From assembly GCA_035535315.1 (NCBI GenBank), contig DATLQD010000100.1, forward strand, positions 1 through 36,768: DNA of 36,768 nucleotides, written 5' to 3'. Made by a program: the position numbers and the translations under genes. Positions 29,655-36,768 of the stretch are shown here, in pieces (the first letter of the stretch is position 1; every line of letters begins with the position of its first letter). The notes beneath the pieces are model-generated. The model was given only the letters and a program-made list of their open reading frames with translations. It was not told where the DNA came from and made no database searches. This DNA is from DASQGA01 sp035535315 (GTDB taxonomy: Bacteria > Actinomycetota > Thermoleophilia > Gaiellales > Gaiellaceae).

Positions 29655-30776
29655 GTGCCCCGCCTCCAGGGCCGCGCGGCCTACGTCGCGCTGCTGGCAA
29701 TCGGCGGCCTCGACGCGGCCGGGTACAGCGTCATCGCTCCGGTCGTCCCGGCGATCTCGGAGGAAACCGGAGCCGGTCCCTGGGTGATCGGCCTCCTCGT
29801 CTCCTTCTTCGCGATCGGCCAGGCGCTCGGCTATCCGCTGGCCGGGCACGGCGTTCAGCGGCGGAACGCCGCCTGGGTCCTGGGCCTCGCACTCGCGTGC
29901 ATGGCCGTCGGCGATCTCGGGTTCGTTCTGGGCGAGGGGCTCTGGGTGTACTTTCCGGCCCGCCTGCTCCAGGGCATCGGCGCGGGCGGGCTTTGGCTCG
30001 GAGTCGTGTTCGGGGTGCTCGAGCGATTCCCGGGCGAGGAGTACCGGCGGCTGACGGGGGTGCTCGGCGCCTACTCGATCGGCGCCGTGGCAGGACCGGC
30101 CCTGGGTGCGATCGGCGGGATCCGGGGCCCGTTCCTGGCGCACCTCGCCCTGGTCTGCCTGGCGGCGCTCTTGGTCTGGGGTCTAGGCGCCCCGAAAGAG
30201 CAGCCGGCGTTCGGGTCTGACCGCTCCGCACTGCGAACGCCGGGGTTCAGACTTGCTTCGGCCGCCATCATCCTGGTCGCGCTCACCCTCGGGACGCTGG
30301 AAGGCCCGCTGCCGCTTCACTTCGACGATCTTCTGAGCCAGAGCCGGATCGGCCTTCTCTACCTGGCTACGTCGGTCATGGTCGGGCTGAGCGCGACGCT
30401 TGCCGGCCGCTTACTGCCGAGACGTGCCCTCGCGCTCGGAGTCTGCTGCCTCGTGAGCGGCATCGCGCTCGCAGGGATCACAGACACCGTTCCTTGGTGG
30501 CTCGCGGCGAGTGCGGTCGTCGGCATCGGGCTCGGTGCCGGCGAGGCCGGCTCGATCGGGATCCTGCTCGAGAGCGTCGGGACGGGTCGGATCGTGCTGG
30601 CCATGGTCGTCTGGTCGCAGCTCTGGGCCTTCGGCTACCTGGTCGGGCCCGCGGCGGCGGGTGGCGTCGCCGACGCCCTCGGCTTCGGAGCTGTGGGGAT
30701 CGTCCCGCTCGGCGCCGCGCTCGTGGTGGTCATCGCGTTTTTTCGCGCACCCGGGGCGCGGCCGGCGTCCGTTTAG
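29655..30776 (+). CDS. Major facilitator superfamily transporter
   Basis: 373 residues from GTG 29655 (PRLQGRAAYVALLAIGGLDAAGYS); a longer reading from 29559 is basic and lies inside the ALDH gene. About 11-12 membrane helices. Helix 1 is followed by VVPAISEETGAGPWVIGLLVSFFAIGQALGYPLAG (core SFFAIGQALG), the short basic loop GHGVQRRNA resembles the MFS motif between helices 2 and 3, and ARLLQGIGAGGLWLGV is typical of helix 4. A central loop (about 180-200) separates the halves. Probably a proton-driven drug/metabolite exporter or importer; substrate unknown. Eleven nt after the ALDH stop, thus likely the last gene of the operon. Its stop overlaps the stop of the convergent flavoprotein gene by 3 nt (within 30773-30776). 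Confidence 0.87.
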   Translation: MPRLQGRAAYVALLAIGGLDAAGYSVIAPVVPAISEETGAGPWVIGLLVSFFAIGQALGYPLAGHGVQRRNAAWVLGLALACMAVGDLGFVLGEGLWVYFPARLLQGIGAGGLWLGVVFGVLERFPGEEYRRLTGVLGAYSIGAVAGPALGAIGGIRGPFLAHLALVCLAALLVWGLGAPKEQPAFGSDRSALRTPGFRLASAAIILVALTLGTLEGPLPLHFDDLLSQSRIGLLYLATSVMVGLSATLAGRLLPRRALALGVCCLVSGIALAGITDTVPWWLAASAVVGIGLGAGEAGSIGILLESVGTGRIVLAMVVWSQLWAFGYLVGPAAAGGVADALGFGAVGIVPLGAALVVVIAFFRAPGARPASV

Positions 30777-32863
30777 AGCGCGGCCGGCTCGAGCACGAGT
30801 CGCTCGCGCCGGTAGGGAAGGGGCACGGCCGGGTCTTCCGAGTCGATCTCACGAGCGAGCCGGTGGCCGTCGAAGATCGCGTCCGCGACGATCCGCGGAG
30901 CGACGCAGTCTCCGACCCTGTAGACGGCCTCGACGCCGTTCTCCGTCAGGCCGTCGGGCTCCGTGACGAGCTCCAGGTAGAGCTGCTCGCACGAGAGCCG
31001 CTGGGTGACCAGCACGACCGCATCGGCCTCCAACTCGAGCGGCTCGCCGTATTCATCTACACCTGTCATGCGCCCGGCCTCGATGCCGCCGAGGAGGAAG
31101 CCGCGCCGCTGGGCGATCCCGACGTCGTGGAGGTGCCGGCGGAGCAACGGCCCCTCGAGCGTCTGGTCGGTATAGGGCGCCACCTGGTCGAGCATCGTCG
31201 CGAGCTCCACAGAATGGCCCTCCGAGGAGAGCTTCTCCGCGAGTCCCGCCGCCATGAAGTAGCCCTCTGCATCCCACACCACGACCCGGCTCCCGGGCGG
31301 GCGCTTGCCCTCGACCATGATCTGCTCCGGCGTCAGCACGTGGGGAAGCGACGAGTCGGCACCGGGAATCGGCTCGTGCGTGGCTCCGTTGAGGCCGTCC
31401 TCCGCCCAGCGTGCGCCGGTCGCACAGATCACGAGCTCCGCGCCATATTCGCGTACGTCGGCCGCCGACAGCCGGGTGCCGGCGATCACCTCGACGTTCC
31501 GAAGCTTTTCGAGCTGGATGCGACGCCAGTTGACGACCCGCGCCCATTCCCCGAGGCCCGGTAACTGCGGGATCCAACGCATGATGCCCCCGACCTCAGA
31601 CTCGGCCTCGACCAGGTGGACTCGCCGGAAGCCACGCTTGCCGAGCACGATCGCGCACTCCATCCCGGCCGGGCCGGCCCCGACCACGAGGACGTCACGG
31701 TCGGCGTTTTCCGCCGGCTCGAAGCGCTCCGGGTGCCAGCCCCTCCGGTACTCCTCGCCCGCGGTCGCGTTCTGAGTGCAGCCGAGGTGATGCCCGCTTT
31801 CCGACTTCGAGATGCAGATGTTGCAGCCGATGCATTCCCGGATCTCGCCGTAGAGACCCTCCTCCACCTTGGCGGGAAGAAAGGGATCGGCGATCGACGG
31901 GCGGGCCGCTCCGATCAGGTCCCAGGCTCCCGAGTCGACGATCTCTGCCATGCGATCCGGGTTCGTCAAGCGTGCGACACCCACGACCGGCTTGGCCGTG
32001 GCCTCGCGGACGCGGCCGGTCCACTCGAGCTGGTACCCCTCCGGGAAGAACCTGGAGGCGCCGGAGTCCTTCGACCATTCGGCGATCGAGCCGACGTTCA
32101 CGTCCCAGAGATCCACCAGATGGTCGGCGAGTCGGATGAACTCGAGGCCCTCTTCGAGCTCGACGCCGGCCGGGCCGAGGGCGTCGACGCACGTGCGCAC
32201 CGCGACGGCGCAGTCGTCTCCGACCGCTTCGCGGACGACCTCGAGCGTCTCGAGCCAGAACCGTGCTCGGTTGTCCAGGGAGCCCCCATACTCGTCGGTC
32301 CGTTTGTTGTAGAAGGGGGAGAGGAACTGCAGCGGCAGGTAGCTGTGCCCGCCGTAGACGTAGACGATGTCGAATCCCGCCGAGCGCGACTCCTTGGCAG
32401 CAAAGGCCCAATCGGCCTGGACTCGCCTGATGTCCGCCTTCTCCATCGCTTTGGGCACGTAGGTCGGGTCGTAGTCGCTCGCGAGCTGCGAAGGCCCGAC
32501 GCCCGGCCAGCGCGACTGCCGGGTATGAGCATGGCCTCCGCTGTGCGTCAACTCGATGCCGGCGAGGGCGCCGTGCTCGTGCGCCTCCTCGCACATGAAG
32601 GCCAGATTTCTGGTGTCGTCCTCGTCCCAGAGCCGGGAGGAGACGTACGGCGACTCGTCGGAGTCTGCACTCACGGGCGCGTACTCCGTGCACACGGCCG
32701 CCCAGCCGCCCTCCGCCTTCATGCCGCGGAACCTCGCCTGGGAGCCCGGCTTTTCCGTGCCGAAGCCGGTGCAGTGCGGAACGCCGTAGAAGCGGTTCTT
32801 CAGAGTCTTGGGCCCGATCTTCACAGGCTCGAAGAGAACGTCGTGCTTTGGGTCGCGAGGCAT
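30773..32863 (-). CDS. Trimethylamine-dehydrogenase-like iron-sulfur flavoprotein
   Basis: 696 residues with the TMADH/DMADH/histamine dehydrogenase layout. A TIM barrel (about 1-340) has Cys31 in VPHCTGFG, matching the Cys30 that binds 6-S-cysteinyl FMN, and the triad equivalents Tyr170, His173 and Asp266. The [4Fe-4S] cysteines are Cys344, 347, 350 and 362 (CIGCNIC...CTQN). A nucleotide-binding domain starts at VLVVGAGPAG (391-400). Of the TMADH aromatic cage, Tyr61 and Trp263 are kept, but the Trp355 position is Ser354. The predicted role is oxidative N-dealkylation or deamination of an amine, with electrons passed to an ETF or other carrier; no ETF genes are in the window. Divergent from the SthA-like gene by 59 bp and tail to tail with the MFS gene. 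Confidence 0.9.
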   Translation of the reverse strand: MPRDPKHDVLFEPVKIGPKTLKNRFYGVPHCTGFGTEKPGSQARFRGMKAEGGWAAVCTEYAPVSADSDESPYVSSRLWDEDDTRNLAFMCEEAHEHGALAGIELTHSGGHAHTRQSRWPGVGPSQLASDYDPTYVPKAMEKADIRRVQADWAFAAKESRSAGFDIVYVYGGHSYLPLQFLSPFYNKRTDEYGGSLDNRARFWLETLEVVREAVGDDCAVAVRTCVDALGPAGVELEEGLEFIRLADHLVDLWDVNVGSIAEWSKDSGASRFFPEGYQLEWTGRVREATAKPVVGVARLTNPDRMAEIVDSGAWDLIGAARPSIADPFLPAKVEEGLYGEIRECIGCNICISKSESGHHLGCTQNATAGEEYRRGWHPERFEPAENADRDVLVVGAGPAGMECAIVLGKRGFRRVHLVEAESEVGGIMRWIPQLPGLGEWARVVNWRRIQLEKLRNVEVIAGTRLSAADVREYGAELVICATGARWAEDGLNGATHEPIPGADSSLPHVLTPEQIMVEGKRPPGSRVVVWDAEGYFMAAGLAEKLSSEGHSVELATMLDQVAPYTDQTLEGPLLRRHLHDVGIAQRRGFLLGGIEAGRMTGVDEYGEPLELEADAVVLVTQRLSCEQLYLELVTEPDGLTENGVEAVYRVGDCVAPRIVADAIFDGHRLAREIDSEDPAVPLPYRRERLVLEPAAL

Positions 32864-32922
32864 GTGCGGAGTCTAAGCGGCGGCTCCGCGCGAGCGGGCG
32901 GTGGGGGCTAGGGTGCGCGCTT
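32864..32922 (+). promoter_or_regulatory. Divergent promoter gap, TAGGGT box before the SthA-like gene
   Basis: 59 bp separate two divergent start codons. On the plus strand TAGGGT (32909-32914) lies 8 nt before the GTG at 32923, a TANNNT box in a position suited to a leaderless transcript. No ribosome site precedes the GTG. No clear box is seen for the minus-strand gene. Confidence 0.35.
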
Positions 32923-34326
32923 GTGAGCTACGAATACGACCTGGTGGTGATCGGGTCGGGGCCGGCCGGCCAGAAGGCCGCGGTCCAGGCCGCGAAGCTC
33001 GGCAAGCGGGTCGGGGTCGCCGAGCGTGGGCAGGTAGGCGGTGTTTCGGTGAACACGGGCACAATCCCGTCGAAGACGCTGCGGGAAGCGGTCGTCTACC
33101 TCACCGGTCTGAGTCAGCGCGACATCTATGGTCAGAGCTACCGGGTCAAGGAGGAGATCACAGTCGAGGACCTGGCAGTGCGGACGCGCTGGGTGATCGA
33201 GCGGGAGGTCGACATCGTTCGGGCCCAGCTCGCTCGTAACCGGATCGAGATCCTGTCCGGGACGGCGCGTTTCCAGGATCCGCACACGATCGTCGTGCAG
33301 GCCCCGGGCGGGGAGGAGCGGCGCGCGAGCGCAGACAACGTCGTCATCGCCTCAGGATCCCGGCCCGCACACCCGCCTAGCGTGGCGTTCGACGGAGCCA
33401 CGGTCCTGGACTCGGATAGTTTGCTCCAGCTCGCTCGCATTCCCACCTCGCTCGTCGTGGTCGGCGCCGGGGTGATTGGAATCGAGTACGCGTCGATGTT
33501 CGCAGCGCTCGGCACGAAGGTGACCATCGTCGAACGTCGCCCGCAGCTACTCGACTTCTGCGATGCCGAAGTCGTCGAGGGTCTCCGCTACCACCTCCGC
33601 GATCTCGGCGTCGTCTTCCGTTTGGGCGAGGCGGTGGCCTCCGTCGACCCCCATGAAGGGACGACGGTCACGACGCTCGAGAGTGGCAAGCGGATCATGG
33701 CGGAGGCCGTCCTCTATTCGGCGGGGCGCCAGGGCGCGACCGACGCTCTCGCCCTCGAGAACGCCGGGCTCGAAGCAGACGAGCGTGGCCGCATCCAGGT
33801 GGACGAGAACTACCGCACCGCAGCGGAGCACATCTACGCCGTTGGGGACGTGATCGGCTGGCCGAGCCTGGCGGCGACCTCGATGGAGCAGGGGCGCCTG
33901 GCCGCCTCGCACGCGTTCGACCACTCCACCAAGTCGATGGGCGGGCTGCTCCCCTTCGGGATCTACACGATCCCGGAGATCAGCTTCGTGGGCAAGACCG
34001 AGGAGGAGCTGACCGATGCGGCGATTCCGTACGAGGTTGGGATCTCCCGCTACCGCGAGCTGGCCCGGGGGCAGATCCTGGGCGATCTGTACGGCACCCT
34101 CAAACTGCTCGTCTCGCCAGACGACCGGCGCATCCTCGGCGTGCACGTGTTCGGGACGAGCGCGACCGAGGTCGTCCACATCGGCCAGGCAGTGATGGGG
34201 AACGGCGGCACCATCGACTACCTCGTGGACAGCGTCTTCAACTACCCGACGCTCGCCGAGTCGTACAAGGTGGCCGCGCTCGACGCGATGAACAAGCTGA
34301 ACGCGTTCGCCCGAATCGACGCTTGA
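32923..34326 (+). CDS. Soluble pyridine nucleotide transhydrogenase-like flavoprotein
   Basis: 467 residues from GTG 32923 (SYEYDLVVIGSGPAGQKAA). Two-dinucleotide-binding flavoprotein: FAD motif GSGPAG (11-16), NAD(P) motif VVVGAGVIGIEYASMFA, FAD motif IYAVGDVIGWPSLAATSMEQGR (core YAVGDVIG), and the dimer domain with GIYTIPEISFVGKTEEEL. These blocks follow the Si-specific transhydrogenase (SthA) rather than lipoamide dehydrogenase. The redox-active cysteine pair is absent: the site reads VSVNTGTIPSK, so disulfide chemistry is ruled out. The predicted role is hydride exchange between NADPH and NAD+. A reading from 32848 overlaps the divergent gene and is rejected. It may balance NADH or NADPH from the nearby catabolic enzymes (inference). 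Confidence 0.87.
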   Translation: MSYEYDLVVIGSGPAGQKAAVQAAKLGKRVGVAERGQVGGVSVNTGTIPSKTLREAVVYLTGLSQRDIYGQSYRVKEEITVEDLAVRTRWVIEREVDIVRAQLARNRIEILSGTARFQDPHTIVVQAPGGEERRASADNVVIASGSRPAHPPSVAFDGATVLDSDSLLQLARIPTSLVVVGAGVIGIEYASMFAALGTKVTIVERRPQLLDFCDAEVVEGLRYHLRDLGVVFRLGEAVASVDPHEGTTVTTLESGKRIMAEAVLYSAGRQGATDALALENAGLEADERGRIQVDENYRTAAEHIYAVGDVIGWPSLAATSMEQGRLAASHAFDHSTKSMGGLLPFGIYTIPEISFVGKTEEELTDAAIPYEVGISRYRELARGQILGDLYGTLKLLVSPDDRRILGVHVFGTSATEVVHIGQAVMGNGGTIDYLVDSVFNYPTLAESYKVAALDAMNKLNAFARIDA

Positions 34327-34358
34327 CGAACCGGCGCGATCGGGCGGGGTGGGCGGGT

Positions 34359-34370
34359 TAGGATCGCTGC
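34359..34370 (+). promoter_or_regulatory. Candidate leaderless promoter of the ThDP enzyme gene
   Basis: TAGGAT (34359-34364) lies 6 nt before the ATG at 34371 and fits the TANNNT -10 pattern with transcription starting at the start codon. There is no ribosome site in the 44-bp gap after the SthA-like gene. A TTGACG at 34323 is part of the preceding stop codon and too far away to serve as -35. Confidence 0.4.
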
Positions 34371-35987
34371 ATGGCGGTGACTCGAACCCGCATCGGCGGG
34401 CACGTCGTCGTCGAGTGCCTCGAGGCCCTCGGAGCCGAGACGGCCTTCGGGCTTCCCGGGATCCATGCGCTTGCGATCTGGGACGGCCTCCGCGAGAGCC
34501 GCTTGCGCTACCTGGGCTTCCGCACCGAGTTGAACGCCGGCTTCGCCGCGGACGGGTATGCAAGGGCGTCCGGGAAACCCGCTCCGCTCTTGCTGTCGAC
34601 GGGGCCGGGGGCGCTGAACTCGCTGACGGCGCTCATGGAGGCGGCGAGCGCCCACGTCCCGGTGGTGGCGATCGCAAGCCAGATCCCAAGCGAGCTGATC
34701 GGCCGCGGCCGGGGCTACCTGCACGAGCTCCGCGACCAACGTGCGTCCTTCGCCCCGCTCGTCAAGTGGACGGGTCGTGCCGAGCGGGCCGCCGACCTGC
34801 CCGACCTTCTAGCCGAAGCGTGGCGCCAAGCGCTCACGCCTCCCAGCGGCCCCGTCTTCGTGGAAATTCCGGTAGACGTGTTGACGGGCGAGGCTGGCGT
34901 AGAGCCCGTGGACGAGCTCGACTGGGAGGCGGCGGCGAGCACGGTTCCGGGCGTTGAGGAGGCGGTGCGCGTGATTGCGGCGGCCGAGCGCCCGGTCCTG
35001 TGGGCCGGAGGCGGCGTCAGCCGCTCCGGCGCGTGGCCCGAGCTGGCCGCCCTGGCTGAGCGAGTCCAGGCTCCGGTCGCGACGTCCTACATGGGCAAGG
35101 GAACCTTCCCCGAAGATCACCCGCTCGCAGCGGGCTCGGCGGCGGACGAAGCTGCGTTCAAGGAGCTCGTCGAGGGTGCCGACGTCCTCGTGTGCATCGG
35201 CACCGAGCTCGGCGCGGAGACGACTGGCCAGTATTCCCTGCGCCCCGGTGGGCAGATCGTCCAGATCGACGCCGCAGCGGAGCGGATCGGCAGCACCTAT
35301 CCGGCACTCGGCCTCGTTGGCGATGCGAAGGCGGTTCTCGGCGCCATCCTCGAGCGGCTTCCCGCCCGAGAGCCGGACGGTCAGGCCGAGCGGGCCGCCA
35401 CGGAGGTGAGAGACCGGATCGGCCGCGGTCTCGACGAGCAGGGCCGCGAGCTGGAGCGCGGCCTCCTCGAAACGATCCGGGAGGCACTCCCGCGCGACGC
35501 AGTCCACGCGTGGGACATGACGATCCTCGCCTACTGGGCGGGCGCGCACTTTCCCGCGCTCTCGCCGCGCCGCTTCCTCTACCCGCTCGGATCGGGAACG
35601 CTCGGATATGCGTGGCCGGCGGCGCTGGGAGCGAAGGCAGCCCTGCCAGACGCGCCCGTCCTCGCGGTCGCCGGGGACGGTGGCTTTCTCTACAACGTCG
35701 CGGAGCTCGCCAGCGCGCGGCAGAACCATTTGGGCGCGACGCTGCTCCTCGTCGACGACGGTGGCTACGGGATTCTTCGCGAGTACCAGCGAGACTCGTT
35801 CGGCGAGACGTTTGCAGTCGATCTCGTCCAGCCTGAGTTCGTCGAGCTCGCGGAGGCATTCGGCGTCCCGGTTCGAAGCACCGCGCCCGAGACTCTCGGG
35901 GAGGACCTTGCCTGGGCGCTCGCGGAGGAGGGCCCCGCAGTCGTCGTCCTGCGAATGAAGCTCGAGATGTGGACGCCGACCGCCTGA
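34371..35987 (+). CDS. Thiamine diphosphate-dependent enzyme (acetolactate synthase / decarboxylase family)
   Basis: 538 residues in three domains. PYR domain (about 1-165): Glu53 in FRTELNAGFAADGYAR, the residue that activates ThDP, and STGPGALNSLTALMEA. The middle domain (about 190-320) has AERPVLWAGGGVSRSGAW and DVLVCIGTELG. PP domain (about 360-520): GSGTLGYAWPAALGAK and the ThDP/Mg motif from GDGGFLYNVAEL to DDGGYG, with Asp-Asp where many members have Asn-Asn. No FAD requirement can be judged. Family members include acetolactate synthase, benzoylformate decarboxylase and phosphonopyruvate decarboxylase, so the 2-oxo acid substrate is unknown. Its TGA overlaps the ATG of the HisC-like gene by 1 nt, suggesting that the two act on a common intermediate. 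Confidence 0.87.
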   Translation: MAVTRTRIGGHVVVECLEALGAETAFGLPGIHALAIWDGLRESRLRYLGFRTELNAGFAADGYARASGKPAPLLLSTGPGALNSLTALMEAASAHVPVVAIASQIPSELIGRGRGYLHELRDQRASFAPLVKWTGRAERAADLPDLLAEAWRQALTPPSGPVFVEIPVDVLTGEAGVEPVDELDWEAAASTVPGVEEAVRVIAAAERPVLWAGGGVSRSGAWPELAALAERVQAPVATSYMGKGTFPEDHPLAAGSAADEAAFKELVEGADVLVCIGTELGAETTGQYSLRPGGQIVQIDAAAERIGSTYPALGLVGDAKAVLGAILERLPAREPDGQAERAATEVRDRIGRGLDEQGRELERGLLETIREALPRDAVHAWDMTILAYWAGAHFPALSPRRFLYPLGSGTLGYAWPAALGAKAALPDAPVLAVAGDGGFLYNVAELASARQNHLGATLLLVDDGGYGILREYQRDSFGETFAVDLVQPEFVELAEAFGVPVRSTAPETLGEDLAWALAEEGPAVVVLRMKLEMWTPTA

Positions 35988-36768
35988 TGGCGGCGCCGCG
36001 GCCGACTCGCTGGAAAGACCTCGTCCGGTCCTCACTCCACGGCATCGAGCCCTACCAGCCGGGTCCGAGCCTGACGGAGCTCAAAGAGCGCTACGGGGTC
36101 GACGAGATCGTGAAGTTGAACTGGAACGAGGGCCTGTTCGGCCCCTTTCCGGGGGCGCTCGCCGCCGCCGCGGCGGAGCTCGAGAACGCCTGGATGTACC
36201 CCGAGCAGGCCTTCAGTGACCTGCGTGAGGCGGTCTGCCGCTGGCGCGACGTCCCGCCGGAGCAGATCGTGCCGGCGCACGGGATCCAGAGCCTTGTCCG
36301 GACGGTCGCCGATGCCTTCCTGTGCCCGGGAGACTCGGTCGTCCTGCCGGAGCCCACCTACGGGCTCTATGCGCAGGTCTTCGCGGCCGCGGGTGCCTCG
36401 ATCGAGTACGTGCCCTGTCCGGAGCTCAGGCTCGACCTGGACGAGATGGCTGCGTCAGCCGCCCGGGTCGACGCTCGCCTCGTGGTCGTTTGCGATCCGA
36501 ACAACCCGACCGGATCCCTCGCCGAGCAGGACGAGTGGGACAGCTTCCTCGACGTCGTGCCCGAGGGGTGCGCAGTCGTGGTGGACGAGGCGTACTGCGA
36601 GTACGTGGATCCCGCGCGCAGGATCCGGCGAGAAGACGACGTGGCCGGGGGGCGGCCGGTAATTCTCCTCCGGACCTTCTCCAAGATCTTCGGCCTTGCG
36701 GGACTGCGGCTGGGCTATGCGGTCGTGTCGGAGCCGCTTGCGTCGTATCTGGATGTTGTGCAGGAGCC
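35987..36768 (+). CDS. HisC-like class I/II aminotransferase (3' truncated by window edge)
   Basis: 260 residues visible, running off the right edge. Motifs of the histidinol-phosphate aminotransferase family: IVKLNWNEGLFGPFP (variant of NENPxGP), HGIQSLVRTVADAF, PEPTYGLYAQ, PNNPTG, VVVDEAYCEY, and PLP lysine in RTFSKIFGLAGLRLGY. It transfers an amino group between glutamate and a 2-oxo compound or phosphate ester; NWNEG in place of NENP and the ThDP-enzyme neighbour make histidine biosynthesis less certain. The ATG lies inside TGATG with the preceding stop. The last 90-100 residues are missing. Confidence 0.85.
   Translation, partial: MAAPRPTRWKDLVRSSLHGIEPYQPGPSLTELKERYGVDEIVKLNWNEGLFGPFPGALAAAAAELENAWMYPEQAFSDLREAVCRWRDVPPEQIVPAHGIQSLVRTVADAFLCPGDSVVLPEPTYGLYAQVFAAAGASIEYVPCPELRLDLDEMAASAARVDARLVVVCDPNNPTGSLAEQDEWDSFLDVVPEGCAVVVDEAYCEYVDPARRIRREDDVAGGRPVILLRTFSKIFGLAGLRLGYAVVSEPLASYLDVVQE

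Noticed and set aside
31616..32911. 431-codon frame antisense to the TMADH-like gene
   Set aside because: The opposite strand has flavin Cys, Fe-S cysteines and a nucleotide-binding motif; this one has none.
1..36768. CRISPR array, IS element or prophage
   Set aside because: No regularly spaced repeats, transposase, integrase or phage structural genes were seen on either strand.

Overview
This is a high-GC window, about two thirds G+C by eye. Start codons are often GTG, reading frames are tightly packed, and stop/start overlaps (ATGA, GTGA, TGATG) are common. Together with the style of the proteins (long PAS/GAF histidine kinases, NarL-type regulators, PucR regulator, glycogen-debranching enzyme next to a GT4 glycosyltransferase), this suggests an actinobacterium, probably a soil Thermoleophilia-like lineage (inferred). 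No rRNA, tRNA, CRISPR array, IS element or prophage gene was found.

Region 1 (about 1-13,190) is a signalling island of twelve two-component-type genes. Two minus-strand genes, a NarL-type regulator and a hybrid kinase, lie divergent from an eight-gene plus-strand operon. The operon order is GAF/PAS kinase, REC-HD-GYP-REC, stand-alone REC, membrane HisKA_3 kinase, NarL-type regulator, degenerate kinase, multi-span membrane kinase and stand-alone REC. Seven of these are joined by 1-4 nt overlaps. An OmpR-type regulator (minus strand) meets the operon tail to tail. Divergent from it is a small receiver-like protein with Glu at the phospho-Asp position. The architecture suggests a branched phosphorelay with c-di-GMP output, but no input signal can be read from sequence.

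Region 2 (13,201-17,260) holds a short-chain dehydrogenase, then a 163-bp element bounded by long inverted arms, then an amylo-alpha-1,6-glucosidase-like enzyme overlapping a GT4 glycosyltransferase. The arms of the element pair almost perfectly as minus-strand RNA because eight substitutions are all G-U compatible. The glycosyltransferase appears to start at ATC.

Region 3 (17,381-23,756, minus strand) is biosynthetic. A VOC-fold protein, PurM, PurN and PurH are linked by three identical GTGA overlaps and followed by cystathionine beta-synthase and a cystathionine gamma-lyase/synthase (transsulfuration).

Region 4 (23,816-36,768) starts with a two-helix membrane protein. A likely catabolic operon follows: PucR regulator, saccharopine-dehydrogenase-like protein, class III aminotransferase, aldehyde dehydrogenase and MFS carrier. 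Convergent to it is a trimethylamine-dehydrogenase-like flavoprotein, which is divergent from a soluble-transhydrogenase-like flavoprotein, a ThDP enzyme and a HisC-like aminotransferase cut by the window edge. The enzymes fit oxidation of an amine to an aldehyde and then an acid. One residue of the TMADH substrate cage is changed, so the substrate is open.
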